DNA of 64,000 nucleotides from Gammaproteobacteria bacterium (lineage in GTDB: Bacteria; Pseudomonadota; Gammaproteobacteria; Pseudomonadales; Azotimanducaceae): the NCBI GenBank assembly GCA_002725995.1, contig PBRQ01000017.1, positions 62,641 through 126,640 of the forward strand. Direction: 5' to 3'. Made by a program: the position numbers and the translations under genes. The notes under the pieces are model-generated. The model was not told the origin of the DNA, made no database searches, and worked only from the letters and a program-made list of their open reading frames with translations. Shown here piece after piece: positions 7,833 through 16,370 of the stretch (position 1 is its first letter; each line of letters starts with the position of its first letter).

Positions 7833-9437
7833 ATGTCTGCTTACCTTAAAGAAGTCGCTAATCTAGATACGTTACGCGAATGCCACAAGGAAACCTGGAA
7901 GGGAATAAATGCTGAATATGCAGCCCGAATGCGATTGCAGAACAGGTTTACAACGGGCCTTGAGATAGCGCAGTACACCGCAGATATCGTGCGCAAGGAT
8001 ATGGCCGACTATGATCTTGATTCCGGCAACTACACTCAATCGCTTGGTTGCTGGCATGGATTTACGGCGCAACAGCTGGCAGTGTCAGTAAAGAAACACC
8101 GCGGTACCATGGATAAGAGTTATATCTACTTGAGTGGCTGGATGGTCGCCGCGCTTCGTTCACAATTCGGACCGCTTCCTGACCAGAGCATGCACGAAAA
8201 AACGGCCGTTCCTAGCCTTATCGAAGAAATATATACGTTCCTCAAACAATCTGATGCAAGGGAACTCCGGCATGTCTTTACCAAACTCGATGAAGCCAGA
8301 ACGAATGGTGGTGATGTAGACGGCATCATAGACCGTATTGACAATTTTCAGACTCACGTCGTACCCATTATCGCGGATATTGATGCTGGTTTCGGAAACG
8401 AAGAAGCGACCTACCTGCTGGCGAAGAGGATGATCGAAGCGGGCGCCTGCGCGATACAGGTAGAAAACCAGGTATCCGATGCCAAGCAGTGTGGACACCA
8501 GGCCGGTAAGGTCACGGTTCCCCATGAGGATTTCCTGTCAAAGATCAACGCCATCCGCTACGCATTCCTGGAACTGGGTATTAACAATGGCATCATCGTC
8601 GCCCGAACCGACTCTTTAGGTGCAAGCCTCACGCAAAAAGTCCCTGTCTCACAGGAGCCGGGTGATCTAGCCAGCCAATACAACGATTTTCTTGAAACTG
8701 AAGAGATTCACGACCTGAACGAGCTTCGTGAAAATGATATTACTATTCACCAGGGAGGCAGACTGGTGAAACCGGTACGTCTCGACAATGGTCTCTATTC
8801 CTTTCAGGATGGAACCGGTTTTGATCGAGTGGTTCTCGATTGTGTTACCAGCCTTAACCATGGTGCCGACCTGCTTTGGATCGAAACTGCAAAGCCAAAT
8901 GTTGCCCAGATTGCCGAAATGGTAAATGCGGTACGAAAACACGTCCCGGATGCCAAACTTGTCTACAACAATTCTCCTTCCTTCAACTGGACGCTCGCTT
9001 TTCGCGAACAGGTCTACGGGGAATGGGTTGAAGCGGGTAAGGATGTATCCGGTTACCCCGACCCGGCTGTTGAAGCGAAGGGGCTCATGAGTGAGGAATT
9101 CGATCAATCAGAACTAGCCGCTGAGGCGGACGCACTGGTACAAAGATTCCAGAAAGACGCTTCACACGAGGCTGGAATATTTCATCACCTGATAACCTTG
9201 CCAACCTACCACGAGACAGCTCTCGGTACAGACATTTTGTCTGAGGGGTACTTCGGCGAGCTTGGCATGTTAGCTTATGTACGAGATGTCCAACGTCAGG
9301 AAATCCGCAGGGATATGGCGTCGGTTAAACACCAGGACATGGCGGGTTCCAGTATCGGGGATGACCACAAGGAATATTTTTCTGGTGAGAAAGCACTTCT
9401 TGCCGGCGGTAAAGACAATACGATGAACCAGTTCTAA
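7833..9437 (+). CDS. aceA: isocitrate lyase (long form)
   Basis: The 534-aa enzyme cleaves isocitrate to glyoxylate and succinate in the glyoxylate shunt, allowing growth on acetyl-CoA. The catalytic cysteine loop is KQCGH (Cys220) instead of the usual KKCGH, as in the long Pseudomonas-type enzymes of about 530 aa. Metal/substrate segments IADIDAGFGN, ENQVSDAKQCGHQAGK, PHEDF and the Asn/Ser-rich YNNSPSFNW are present. The extra internal segment (about residues 270-330) accounts for the length over the 430-aa form. Placement among acyl-CoA oxidation genes fits its role. A long inverted repeat in the leader may control it. No malate synthase is in the window. Confidence 0.95.
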   Translation: MSAYLKEVANLDTLRECHKETWKGINAEYAARMRLQNRFTTGLEIAQYTADIVRKDMADYDLDSGNYTQSLGCWHGFTAQQLAVSVKKHRGTMDKSYIYLSGWMVAALRSQFGPLPDQSMHEKTAVPSLIEEIYTFLKQSDARELRHVFTKLDEARTNGGDVDGIIDRIDNFQTHVVPIIADIDAGFGNEEATYLLAKRMIEAGACAIQVENQVSDAKQCGHQAGKVTVPHEDFLSKINAIRYAFLELGINNGIIVARTDSLGASLTQKVPVSQEPGDLASQYNDFLETEEIHDLNELRENDITIHQGGRLVKPVRLDNGLYSFQDGTGFDRVVLDCVTSLNHGADLLWIETAKPNVAQIAEMVNAVRKHVPDAKLVYNNSPSFNWTLAFREQVYGEWVEAGKDVSGYPDPAVEAKGLMSEEFDQSELAAEADALVQRFQKDASHEAGIFHHLITLPTYHETALGTDILSEGYFGELGMLAYVRDVQRQEIRRDMASVKHQDMAGSSIGDDHKEYFSGEKALLAGGKDNTMNQF

Positions 9438-9540
9438 AGTCTGGTGCAAGTGGCGGCCTGGTGATGTTGCACAGATATCCCAAACCTCCCTTTTTCCCGG
9501 CTCAACCCTCTGTCGGTGACTGCTGAAATCGCATTCGCCA

Positions 9541-9559
9541 ATGTGATAGCATTTCACAT
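9541..9559. promoter_or_regulatory. inverted repeat ATGTGA-N7-TCACAT before the PQQ dehydrogenase
   Basis: ATGTGATAGCATTTCACAT is a perfect 6-bp inverted repeat with 7-bp spacing, 23 bp before the preferred start at 9582. The half-sites TGTGA/TCACA are those of CRP/Vfr sites, but CRP sites have a spacing of 6, so it may be for another dimeric regulator. It overlaps the alternative start ATG at 9558. Confidence 0.4.
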
Positions 9560-9581
9560 GGATTTTGCTGTAAGAAACTAC

Positions 9582-11747
9582 ATGGTCAGAGGTATATTTT
9601 TACTCTACTGCCTAGTGTTCATAATAATGAACTCCCAGGCAGAAGTAAGTCACGAACGGCTCATAAATGCTGATGAGGAACCGGGCAGTTGGCTAACTCA
9701 CGGCCGGAACTACGCCGAGGACAGACAAAGCCCACTCACCTCAATTAACAAAGAAAATATCAGTAAGCTGGGTCTTGCCTGGTACTTTGATACCGGAACG
9801 ACAAGAGGCCTAGAAGCATCCCCACTCATCATTGACGGTGTGATCTACAGTACCGGCTCCTGGAGCAAAGTGTTCGCCAATGATGCGGTGAGCGGGCAAC
9901 CCCTCTGGAACTACGACCCGCAGGTACCACGAGCCTGGGGTGTCAATGCCTGCTGCGATGTTGTCAATCGCGGGGTCGCTGCCTGGGGCGACAGCATTTA
10001 CTTTGGCTCCCTTGATGGCAGACTGATTGCCCTGGATAGTGCAACAGGAAACCTTCGATGGGAGACCCTTACCATTGATCCGGCACGACCCTACACCATT
10101 ACCGGTGCCCCCAGAATCATCAATGGAAAGGTCATTATCGGCAACGGTGGTGCCGAATACGGCGTGCGCGGCTATGTTTCAGCATACGATGCCGAATCAG
10201 GGGAACTGCTTTGGCGTTTCTATACGGTACCTGGAGATCCGAGCAAGCCCTTTGAATCAGAAGCAATGCGCATGGCTGCCAAGACCTGGACAGGCGATGT
10301 CTATTACGAGGTGGGTGGTGGTGGCACAGTCTGGGATTCCATGGCCTACGATCCTGAGCTCAACTTGCTCTATTTTGGCGTTGGCAACGGCTCTCCATGG
10401 AACCGGCATATAAGGTCTCCCGAGGGTGGTGACAACCTGTTTCTTTCTTCCATAATCGCCGTCAATCCAGATACGGGTGAGTACGTTTGGCATTATCAAA
10501 CCACGCCGGCAGACTCCTGGGACTACACGGCCACACAACATATCATCCTTGCTGATCTTACAATCGCCAACAAAACTAGAAAGGTGCTGATGCAGGCGCC
10601 AAAAAACGGATTCTTCTACGTCATTGACAGGCAGACAGGCGAATTAATCTCTGCGGAGAAATACACCCCCGTCTCCTGGGCAAGCCATGTTGATCTCAAG
10701 ACGGGCAGACCTGTGGAAACAGCCAATGCCAATCACCTGCTCAAGGAACAGATATCCGGACCAATGGGTCTCGGAGGACATAACTGGCACCCCATGGCAT
10801 TCAACAAGCAAACCGGCCTTGTATACATACCCGCCATGGAGAACAGCTGGGTCTACAACACTATTGAAGATTTCCAGTATTTCTCTGGAGGAAACTGGAA
10901 TCTTGGTCAGAAAGTAGAAGCAAAATACGCGAGACTGCAGAGCACATTGCCACCACTACTCACGCAGGCAACCATGAAGGGTCTGTTGAAAGGCAGACTC
11001 ATCGCCTGGGACCCAGTCACCCAAAAGGAACGCTGGCGAGTAGATCATGTAACCATGTGGAATGGTGGCCTACTAACAACTCAATCCGGGCTTGTATTTC
11101 AAGGTACCGGGGATGGCCGCTTCGTTGCTTATGATGCAGAATCCGGCCAGAGACTCTGGCAAACCAATACCGTAACAGGCGTTATCGCGGCTCCGGTTAG
11201 CTATGAAATCGATGGAGACCAGTATGTCGCGGTCATGGCCGGCTGGGGGGGAGGCGCTCCGGTAGCCCTAAAAATGCCCGGCAGTGCCTCCGCCAAAAAC
11301 GGAAGACTGCTGGTCTACAAGCTGGGCGGCAAGGAGTCGCTTCCTGATGTTTCAGTAGAACATACAATGCCTCGACCACCAAAAAATCGGGATATCGATG
11401 ATTCTGTCAACGATGGAGCGAACCTGTACAACATCCACTGCATGCGATGTCACGGTAGCAATGCCCTGAGCGGAGGCATTATTGCTGACCTTCGATACAT
11501 GAATGAGGATAGCCACAGGCTGTTCAATGAGATTGTATTAGGCGGCATTCTCAGTGGTGCCGGTATGGTAAGTTTCAAGGAAGTTCTGAGTCAGGCAGAT
11601 GCTGACGCAATACATGACTACATAATTTACGCTGCCAATCTCAAATGGGAAGAAGATCACTCCTCCGATTGGTGGGCTAGCTTCCGCGGCTGGTTTTATG
11701 AGAAATTGGTTCCCATACTCGTCATGCTCAATTCACCGCCTGAATAG
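9582..11747 (+). CDS. PQQ-dependent quinohaemoprotein alcohol dehydrogenase with C-terminal cytochrome c
   Basis: The precursor is 721 aa from ATG 9582 (signal MVRGIFLLYCLVFIIMNSQA; ATG 9558 is an alternative). It oxidises alcohols or aldehydes in the periplasm and passes electrons through its own haem. The eight-bladed propeller shows Trp-docking repeats (DSATGNLRWE, DAESGELLWR, DAESGQRLW), the vicinal disulfide ACCDVVNRG, and the active-site WDYTA, where the residue two after the catalytic Asp is Thr and not Asp, predicting a calcium and not a lanthanide enzyme. CMRCH about 100 residues from the end binds haem c, with Met in GAGMVSF as likely sixth ligand. A Trp-rich, hydrophobic tail follows the haem domain. 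No pqq genes are nearby. Confidence 0.92.
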   Translation: MVRGIFLLYCLVFIIMNSQAEVSHERLINADEEPGSWLTHGRNYAEDRQSPLTSINKENISKLGLAWYFDTGTTRGLEASPLIIDGVIYSTGSWSKVFANDAVSGQPLWNYDPQVPRAWGVNACCDVVNRGVAAWGDSIYFGSLDGRLIALDSATGNLRWETLTIDPARPYTITGAPRIINGKVIIGNGGAEYGVRGYVSAYDAESGELLWRFYTVPGDPSKPFESEAMRMAAKTWTGDVYYEVGGGGTVWDSMAYDPELNLLYFGVGNGSPWNRHIRSPEGGDNLFLSSIIAVNPDTGEYVWHYQTTPADSWDYTATQHIILADLTIANKTRKVLMQAPKNGFFYVIDRQTGELISAEKYTPVSWASHVDLKTGRPVETANANHLLKEQISGPMGLGGHNWHPMAFNKQTGLVYIPAMENSWVYNTIEDFQYFSGGNWNLGQKVEAKYARLQSTLPPLLTQATMKGLLKGRLIAWDPVTQKERWRVDHVTMWNGGLLTTQSGLVFQGTGDGRFVAYDAESGQRLWQTNTVTGVIAAPVSYEIDGDQYVAVMAGWGGGAPVALKMPGSASAKNGRLLVYKLGGKESLPDVSVEHTMPRPPKNRDIDDSVNDGANLYNIHCMRCHGSNALSGGIIADLRYMNEDSHRLFNEIVLGGILSGAGMVSFKEVLSQADADAIHDYIIYAANLKWEEDHSSDWWASFRGWFYEKLVPILVMLNSPPE

Positions 11748-11764
11748 GCTACACGTCCCAAACA

Positions 11765-12532
11765 CTACTCCGCCAACGGATTGACTATGCGGCGTTGTAT
11801 TGTTCCATTGATATGCCCGTTAACAAATTCAAAGGCAAAATCAATTTCCTCGCCAGGTATTTCCGGATGCGGACCTGGGTTGGCATGGAGACGTTTATCA
11901 ACAGATGCAAAAGTATCGAAGACCTCCAGGTATCCATCTCGGACAAACAGTTCGTCCTCCAGTTGCATTAGAAACAGCAGCGGGCAGTCTATTTTTGCTG
12001 CAGCTTCGAGTAGTTCCTGATCATGGGGGAAATTCGATTTGACACCAACCAGCCCCAATGCAGCGACGGTTACATCGTCCCTTGAAGCGATAAACGGGAT
12101 ACCGAACAGGGAGCCCATGGAAAGGCCAAAGTAGGCCAGCTTTCCTACGCCTACCGCCGCCAGGGCCTGGGTCTCGGAAACGGCACATGTCCATTCATCG
12201 GTCATGTCTTCCATGCACCCATCTCGCTCAAATTCCGGGAAAAAGGCAGTGCGGCCACCATCGCCCACTTGACGTAATCCGTGAACAGGTCCATCAAGGG
12301 ACAAAACGGGAAATTTCGCTTCCTTGACAAATCGAGCCGCCAGCGAACATATTGGCGGCTGATATCTGTCACCGGATGCACCATGTCCCAAGCAAATCAG
12401 GGTGCACCCGGCTGACATTGAGTCAGGCAGCCACAGGGCACCCGTTATGTCTCGTTTCCCCTCACGGGTAATTCTGAACTCACGGGTCGGTACACCTTCT
12501 TTATCGGTCGCATCACTCCACTCAACTGACAT
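11765..12532 (-). CDS. alpha/beta hydrolase, dienelactone hydrolase-like
   Basis: The 255-aa protein has the oxyanion segment LICLGHGASGD, nucleophile elbow GLSMGS, an acid in MQLEDELF and His in GPHPEIPGE, so a complete Ser-Asp/Glu-His triad can be assigned. No signal peptide is seen, so it is cytosolic. The substrate is unknown; an ester or lactone from the local catabolic pathway is plausible. It ends 17 bp from the PQQ dehydrogenase stop (convergent) and lies 14 bp after the acyl-CoA dehydrogenase gene, probably co-transcribed with it. Confidence 0.82.
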   Translation of the reverse strand: MSVEWSDATDKEGVPTREFRITREGKRDITGALWLPDSMSAGCTLICLGHGASGDRYQPPICSLAARFVKEAKFPVLSLDGPVHGLRQVGDGGRTAFFPEFERDGCMEDMTDEWTCAVSETQALAAVGVGKLAYFGLSMGSLFGIPFIASRDDVTVAALGLVGVKSNFPHDQELLEAAAKIDCPLLFLMQLEDELFVRDGYLEVFDTFASVDKRLHANPGPHPEIPGEEIDFAFEFVNGHINGTIQRRIVNPLAE

Positions 12533-12546
12533 ACCAGTGCTTTTTA

Positions 12547-13761
12547 TCAGGAATTTGCGGTCGGTATTTCACTAAAGGGTATGCCCTTATCAACACGAAT
12601 ATCCTGTGGCATACCAAGCACACGTTCAGCGACAATATTGGCCATAATTTCATCCGTACCGCCAGCGATTCTCCCACCGGGCGCCGCCATGTAAGTCGCC
12701 TGGAACAATCCTGCTTCCGCCGACAGTTCCGGGTCCCAAATGGCACCGCTGGACTCAAGCAGATCCAGGGCAAACGAAGCCATGTCCTGCTGTTTGGGCG
12801 CACCAACCAATTTTCCTATGGAGTTTTCCGGACCTGGAATTTCACCCCTGGACAGGGCTGACAAGGAACGATAACCCGTATATTTCAAACCAGATTCAGT
12901 TACATACCAATCCGCCAGTTTTCTTCTAACCGTTTTGTCACTAATCGCCGGCTCATCATCGATATTGATGTTCTGTGCCAGCTTAAATACTGATTTGAAA
13001 TTGACACCACCACCGCCAGAGCCGATGGCAGCCCGTTCGTTCATCAAGGTGGTCAGGGCAACCTGCCAGCCCTGGCCGACCTCACCTAGGCGCTGCGAAT
13101 CTGAAACACGTACATCGGTAAAATATATTTCATTAAAGTTGGCACCACCCGAAATCTGCTTGATAGGTTTGATCTCAATACCCGGTGATTTCATGTCGAG
13201 GAAAAAGTAGGTCAACCCCTGGTGTTTGGGTGCACTGGGGTCTGTTCTTAGAACGATGACGCCCCAATCCGCGTAATGCGCACCCGAGGTCCAGATCTTC
13301 TGCCCATTGATAATCCATTCATCACCATCTTTCTCACCGCGGGTTCGAAGTGCCGCCAGATCAGAACCACCGGCCGGTTCACTGAACATTTGGCACCAGA
13401 TCTCTTCACCACTGGCGAGCTTAGGTATGAAGCGCTTGTTCTGCTCTTCGGTAGCCCAGGCCATCATGGTTGGCGCACACATACCGTGACCTATGGCAAA
13501 GACACCAAGCTCCACCATCTGATACTTAGATTCCTCCTGGCCAAAAATAACCGCCTCGATCGCCGTGGCGCCTCTTCCGCCATGTTCTTTCGGCCAACGC
13601 AGCGCTGCCCACCCGGCGTCGTACTTGCGTTTCTGCCACAACTTGGCGGCTGCGAGGAAATCTAGGCCTTCTTTTTCTTCTTTAGTTGGCACATTGGCTG
13701 CAAGCCAGTCTCTGGCCTCCTTCCTGAATGCTGCTTCTTCTGCTGTGTCTTCAAAATCCAT
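12547..13761 (-). CDS. acyl-CoA dehydrogenase, large subunit type (pair 1)
   Basis: The 404-aa flavoprotein starts at MDFEDTAEEAAFRKEARDW behind AGGAGAG; the open frame extends upstream to 13875 without coding character. FAD/acyl-CoA segments WCQMFSEPAGGSDLAALRT and WIINGQKIWTSGAHYADW are typical. Near the C-terminus the protein has IAGGTDEIMANIVAERVLG where medium-chain dehydrogenases have the catalytic YEGT glutamate, so that base is missing and must be supplied elsewhere. This, plus the adjacent short dehydrogenase (65 bp upstream), suggests a heteromeric enzyme like those of steroid side-chain catabolism. Confidence 0.9.
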   Translation of the reverse strand: MDFEDTAEEAAFRKEARDWLAANVPTKEEKEGLDFLAAAKLWQKRKYDAGWAALRWPKEHGGRGATAIEAVIFGQEESKYQMVELGVFAIGHGMCAPTMMAWATEEQNKRFIPKLASGEEIWCQMFSEPAGGSDLAALRTRGEKDGDEWIINGQKIWTSGAHYADWGVIVLRTDPSAPKHQGLTYFFLDMKSPGIEIKPIKQISGGANFNEIYFTDVRVSDSQRLGEVGQGWQVALTTLMNERAAIGSGGGGVNFKSVFKLAQNINIDDEPAISDKTVRRKLADWYVTESGLKYTGYRSLSALSRGEIPGPENSIGKLVGAPKQQDMASFALDLLESSGAIWDPELSAEAGLFQATYMAAPGGRIAGGTDEIMANIVAERVLGMPQDIRVDKGIPFSEIPTANS

Positions 13762-13826
13762 AACTTCTCTCCTGAATCTGTGCGGCATATGCCATGTGGG
13801 TTGCCTAGGACAACCCGGCCCGACCT

Positions 13827-14945
13827 CTACGCGGCTCGACCTGTTTCTATTGCCTTGATTAGCTTTTCCTGCCAAACGGGTTCACTGCCTATATTGATCG
13901 ACAACAGTTTGGATCGTCGGTATGGAAACTGGCAGTCAAACTCCCAGGTGAATCCCATCCCGCCGTGTGTCTGGATATTTTCCTTAGAGGCAAAATAGTA
14001 GGCCTGAATAGCACCCACTCGTGCTGTAGCGGCAGCGATCGGTAATTCAGGTGCATTGGTAGACAGGGCCCAGGCCCCATAATAACAGTTGGACTTCGCC
14101 AGCGTATTTTTTACATACATATTGGCAAGCTTATGCTTGATTGCCTGATAGGTAGCAATTGGACGGCCGAAGGCAAATCTTCCCATTGCGTAATCCTTGG
14201 CCATTTCAAGCGCGGTTTCCGCTCCGCCTACCTGTTCCCAGGCAAACAAGACTGCCGCCCGATCATAGATATTGTTCAGCAGTGCCCAGCCTTCTCCTTC
14301 CTTGCCCAGCAGTTCGGCGCTGGCGCCAGCGAAATCAATCTTTGCATGGGAACGACTTGGATCAATAGTATCTAGCTTCTGTCTTGAAACTGAGGACTGA
14401 TTCAAATCAACGAGATAGGTACTGGCGCCATCACCGCTATCACATGCCGCAAAGACTACGGCAAAATCAGCAATATCCCCATCGGCAACCGGTAATTTAC
14501 TACCACTTAAGCTGCTGGCATCGGCAGAAGTCGTGAGAGATTTTGGCGTCACCTGCCCCTTACCTTCACCCGCAGCAAGACAACCAATAATGGAACCGGA
14601 TGCCAACTTCGGCAACCATTCCTCTTTTTGCTCTTTTGAGCCGGCTACCAGCAAAGCCTCCGTGGCAAGATAAACGGAGGAAGAAAAGGGCAGCGGCGCT
14701 AGGGAGCGACCCAGCTCTTCTGCAATTACGCACAGTTCAAGATAGGACATGCCAAGCCCATCATATTCCTCGGGTATTACCGTCGCGGTCCAGCCCATCT
14801 CCACAACCTTGGTCCACAATTCCTGATCGTATGATTCGTCACCATCCAGAATCTTACGCACTACCTTGGTTGAACAATGATCCTTTAGGAAACCAGATGC
14901 CTGCTCTCGCAGCAGATTCTGTTCCTCAGAAAATTCGAAGTTCAT
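13827..14945 (-). CDS. acyl-CoA dehydrogenase, short subunit type (pair 1)
   Basis: The 372-aa protein starts MNFEFSEEQNLLREQASGFL behind gaggag. It keeps the dehydrogenase fold (VIPEEYDGLGMSYLELCVIAEELG; GRPIATYQAIKHKLANM; IQTHGGMGFTWEFDCQ) but the middle domain is degenerate: the FAD-contacting SEPxxGSD segment of the partner is replaced by LAAGEGKGQVTPKSL. Such divergence is known for one subunit of alpha2beta2 acyl-CoA dehydrogenases. The partner gene follows on the same strand. Confidence 0.88.
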   Translation of the reverse strand: MNFEFSEEQNLLREQASGFLKDHCSTKVVRKILDGDESYDQELWTKVVEMGWTATVIPEEYDGLGMSYLELCVIAEELGRSLAPLPFSSSVYLATEALLVAGSKEQKEEWLPKLASGSIIGCLAAGEGKGQVTPKSLTTSADASSLSGSKLPVADGDIADFAVVFAACDSGDGASTYLVDLNQSSVSRQKLDTIDPSRSHAKIDFAGASAELLGKEGEGWALLNNIYDRAAVLFAWEQVGGAETALEMAKDYAMGRFAFGRPIATYQAIKHKLANMYVKNTLAKSNCYYGAWALSTNAPELPIAAATARVGAIQAYYFASKENIQTHGGMGFTWEFDCQFPYRRSKLLSINIGSEPVWQEKLIKAIETGRAA

Positions 14946-15068
14946 CTATTACTCCTCTAATCAGCCCTAAATCCTGATGTCACACCGAGTCGTCACCAGG
15001 AGTAAATAAGTCGCACCGGAAAACTACCACGATGCTCGATCGAACACCATTGTCACTGCTCGGCGGGT

Positions 15069-15102
15069 TACTGAAAAAGTGCTTTCCCGCACTTTTTCAG
15101 TA
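15069..15102. terminator. 14-bp perfect hairpin between the two dehydrogenase pairs
   Basis: TACTGAAAAAGTGC (15069-15082) and GCACTTTTTCAGTA (15089-15102) form a perfect 14-bp stem with a TTTCCC loop. A second small stem, CGGGC-ATCT-GCCCG (15106-15119), abuts the stop codon of the upstream gene. The A/T run is inside the stem, not after it, so it is not a classical intrinsic terminator; it could act as a bidirectional stabiliser or attenuator separating the two dehydrogenase pairs. The remainder of 14946-15119 shows no gene. Confidence 0.5.
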
Positions 15103-15119
15103 TCACGGGCATCTGCCCG

Positions 15120-16370
15120 CTAGACAACGTTTCTTGGTACATCCTTGAAAGGTCCCGAATCAAACCTGGGCTCTTTCTCCATGCCCAGAACCCGTTCAGC
15201 AATTATATTGCGCTGAATTTCGTCGGTGCCTCCAGCAATGGATACTGCCGGGACAGAAACCAGGACCTCTGCAATAAGACCATCCATGGCGCCATCACTC
15301 CCGGTGAGCAAAGCATCAGCTCCTGAAATCAGTGTATGTACCCCGGAAGCCTGCTTAGCTACATTGCTGGCCGCGAGCTTGCCCAGTGAACCCTCCGGGC
15401 CCTGTGGCATTCCGAGCTCCTGCGCTGCCCGCGCTCTTCTTGCAGTCCACTCAGCGGATTTCGACATAATGAGTAGCTTGGCAATTTCCTGGCGAACACT
15501 AGCATTCTCGATTCTGCCAGTCTGTTTTGCCCTTTGCATGACAAGGTCGACTCGCCCAGCCCGCTGTGGGTACCACTTGTAGGGCTCCATAACCGTAGCG
15601 ACTTCCTTTCGCTCTTCTTCATAGATCGCACCGGGTAATCCTGAATCACGGTTCAGTCGATTCATTCCATCCGCATTTCGTCGTTCATGGGCAAGGGTTG
15701 TCATGGCAACCCGCCAGCCTGCACCTTCCTCGTCTACCCTATACTGCGGCGCTACCGTCGCGTCTGTAATAAACACCTGATTGAAGGAAGCATGCCCATT
15801 CATTTGTTTCACCTGATGTACATCGACGCCGGGCTGAGTCATGTCCAGAATGAAATAGGTCAATCCCTGGTGCTTGGGCACATCCCAGTCGGTTCTCGCC
15901 AATAGCAAACCATAGTCAGCATGATGTGCGCTGGTGGTCCAGAGTTTCTGGCCATTCACGATCCAGTTTTCCCCATCGAAATCAGCGCGAGTTGTCGCAC
16001 CGGCCAGATCACTGCCACTACCCGGCTCACTGAACAATTGACACCAGGTATCTTCCCCGGTGAGAATTCGGCGCAGGAACTCCTTTTTATGCAAATCGTT
16101 GCCATGTTCAAGGATAGTCGCTGCCGCCAGCATCCTGATGCCGCTACGGGCAACACCTACGGCATTAACCTCCGCAAATTCTTCTTCAATTTCCGGCAGC
16201 ATGGCAACGGGTAAATCACGTCCATACCATTGCCCAGGCCAATCTGGAACGCCCCAGCCGGAATCCGCTAATTTGTTTCGCCACTCAACCAATGATAAGC
16301 CAGCATCCCAGTTTTCCTGTAGCCATGCTCTGACTTCCTCCTTTACCGCGTTGACCGTTAGATTGCTCAT
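15120..16370 (-). CDS. acyl-CoA dehydrogenase, large subunit type (pair 2)
   Basis: The 416-aa protein starts at ATG 16370, which overlaps the TGA of the upstream gene in an ATGA (translational coupling) behind GGGGGAAGGG; the alternative 16385 start is less likely. It carries WCQLFSEPGSGSDLAGATTRAD, WIVNGQKLWTTSAHHADYG and VSIAGGTDEIQRNIIAERVLGM. As in pair 1, the YEGT catalytic glutamate position reads AGGT. The internal region LAHERRNADGMNRLNRD is typical of FadE-like subunits of heteromeric dehydrogenases. Confidence 0.9.
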   Translation of the reverse strand: MSNLTVNAVKEEVRAWLQENWDAGLSLVEWRNKLADSGWGVPDWPGQWYGRDLPVAMLPEIEEEFAEVNAVGVARSGIRMLAAATILEHGNDLHKKEFLRRILTGEDTWCQLFSEPGSGSDLAGATTRADFDGENWIVNGQKLWTTSAHHADYGLLLARTDWDVPKHQGLTYFILDMTQPGVDVHQVKQMNGHASFNQVFITDATVAPQYRVDEEGAGWRVAMTTLAHERRNADGMNRLNRDSGLPGAIYEEERKEVATVMEPYKWYPQRAGRVDLVMQRAKQTGRIENASVRQEIAKLLIMSKSAEWTARRARAAQELGMPQGPEGSLGKLAASNVAKQASGVHTLISGADALLTGSDGAMDGLIAEVLVSVPAVSIAGGTDEIQRNIIAERVLGMEKEPRFDSGPFKDVPRNVV

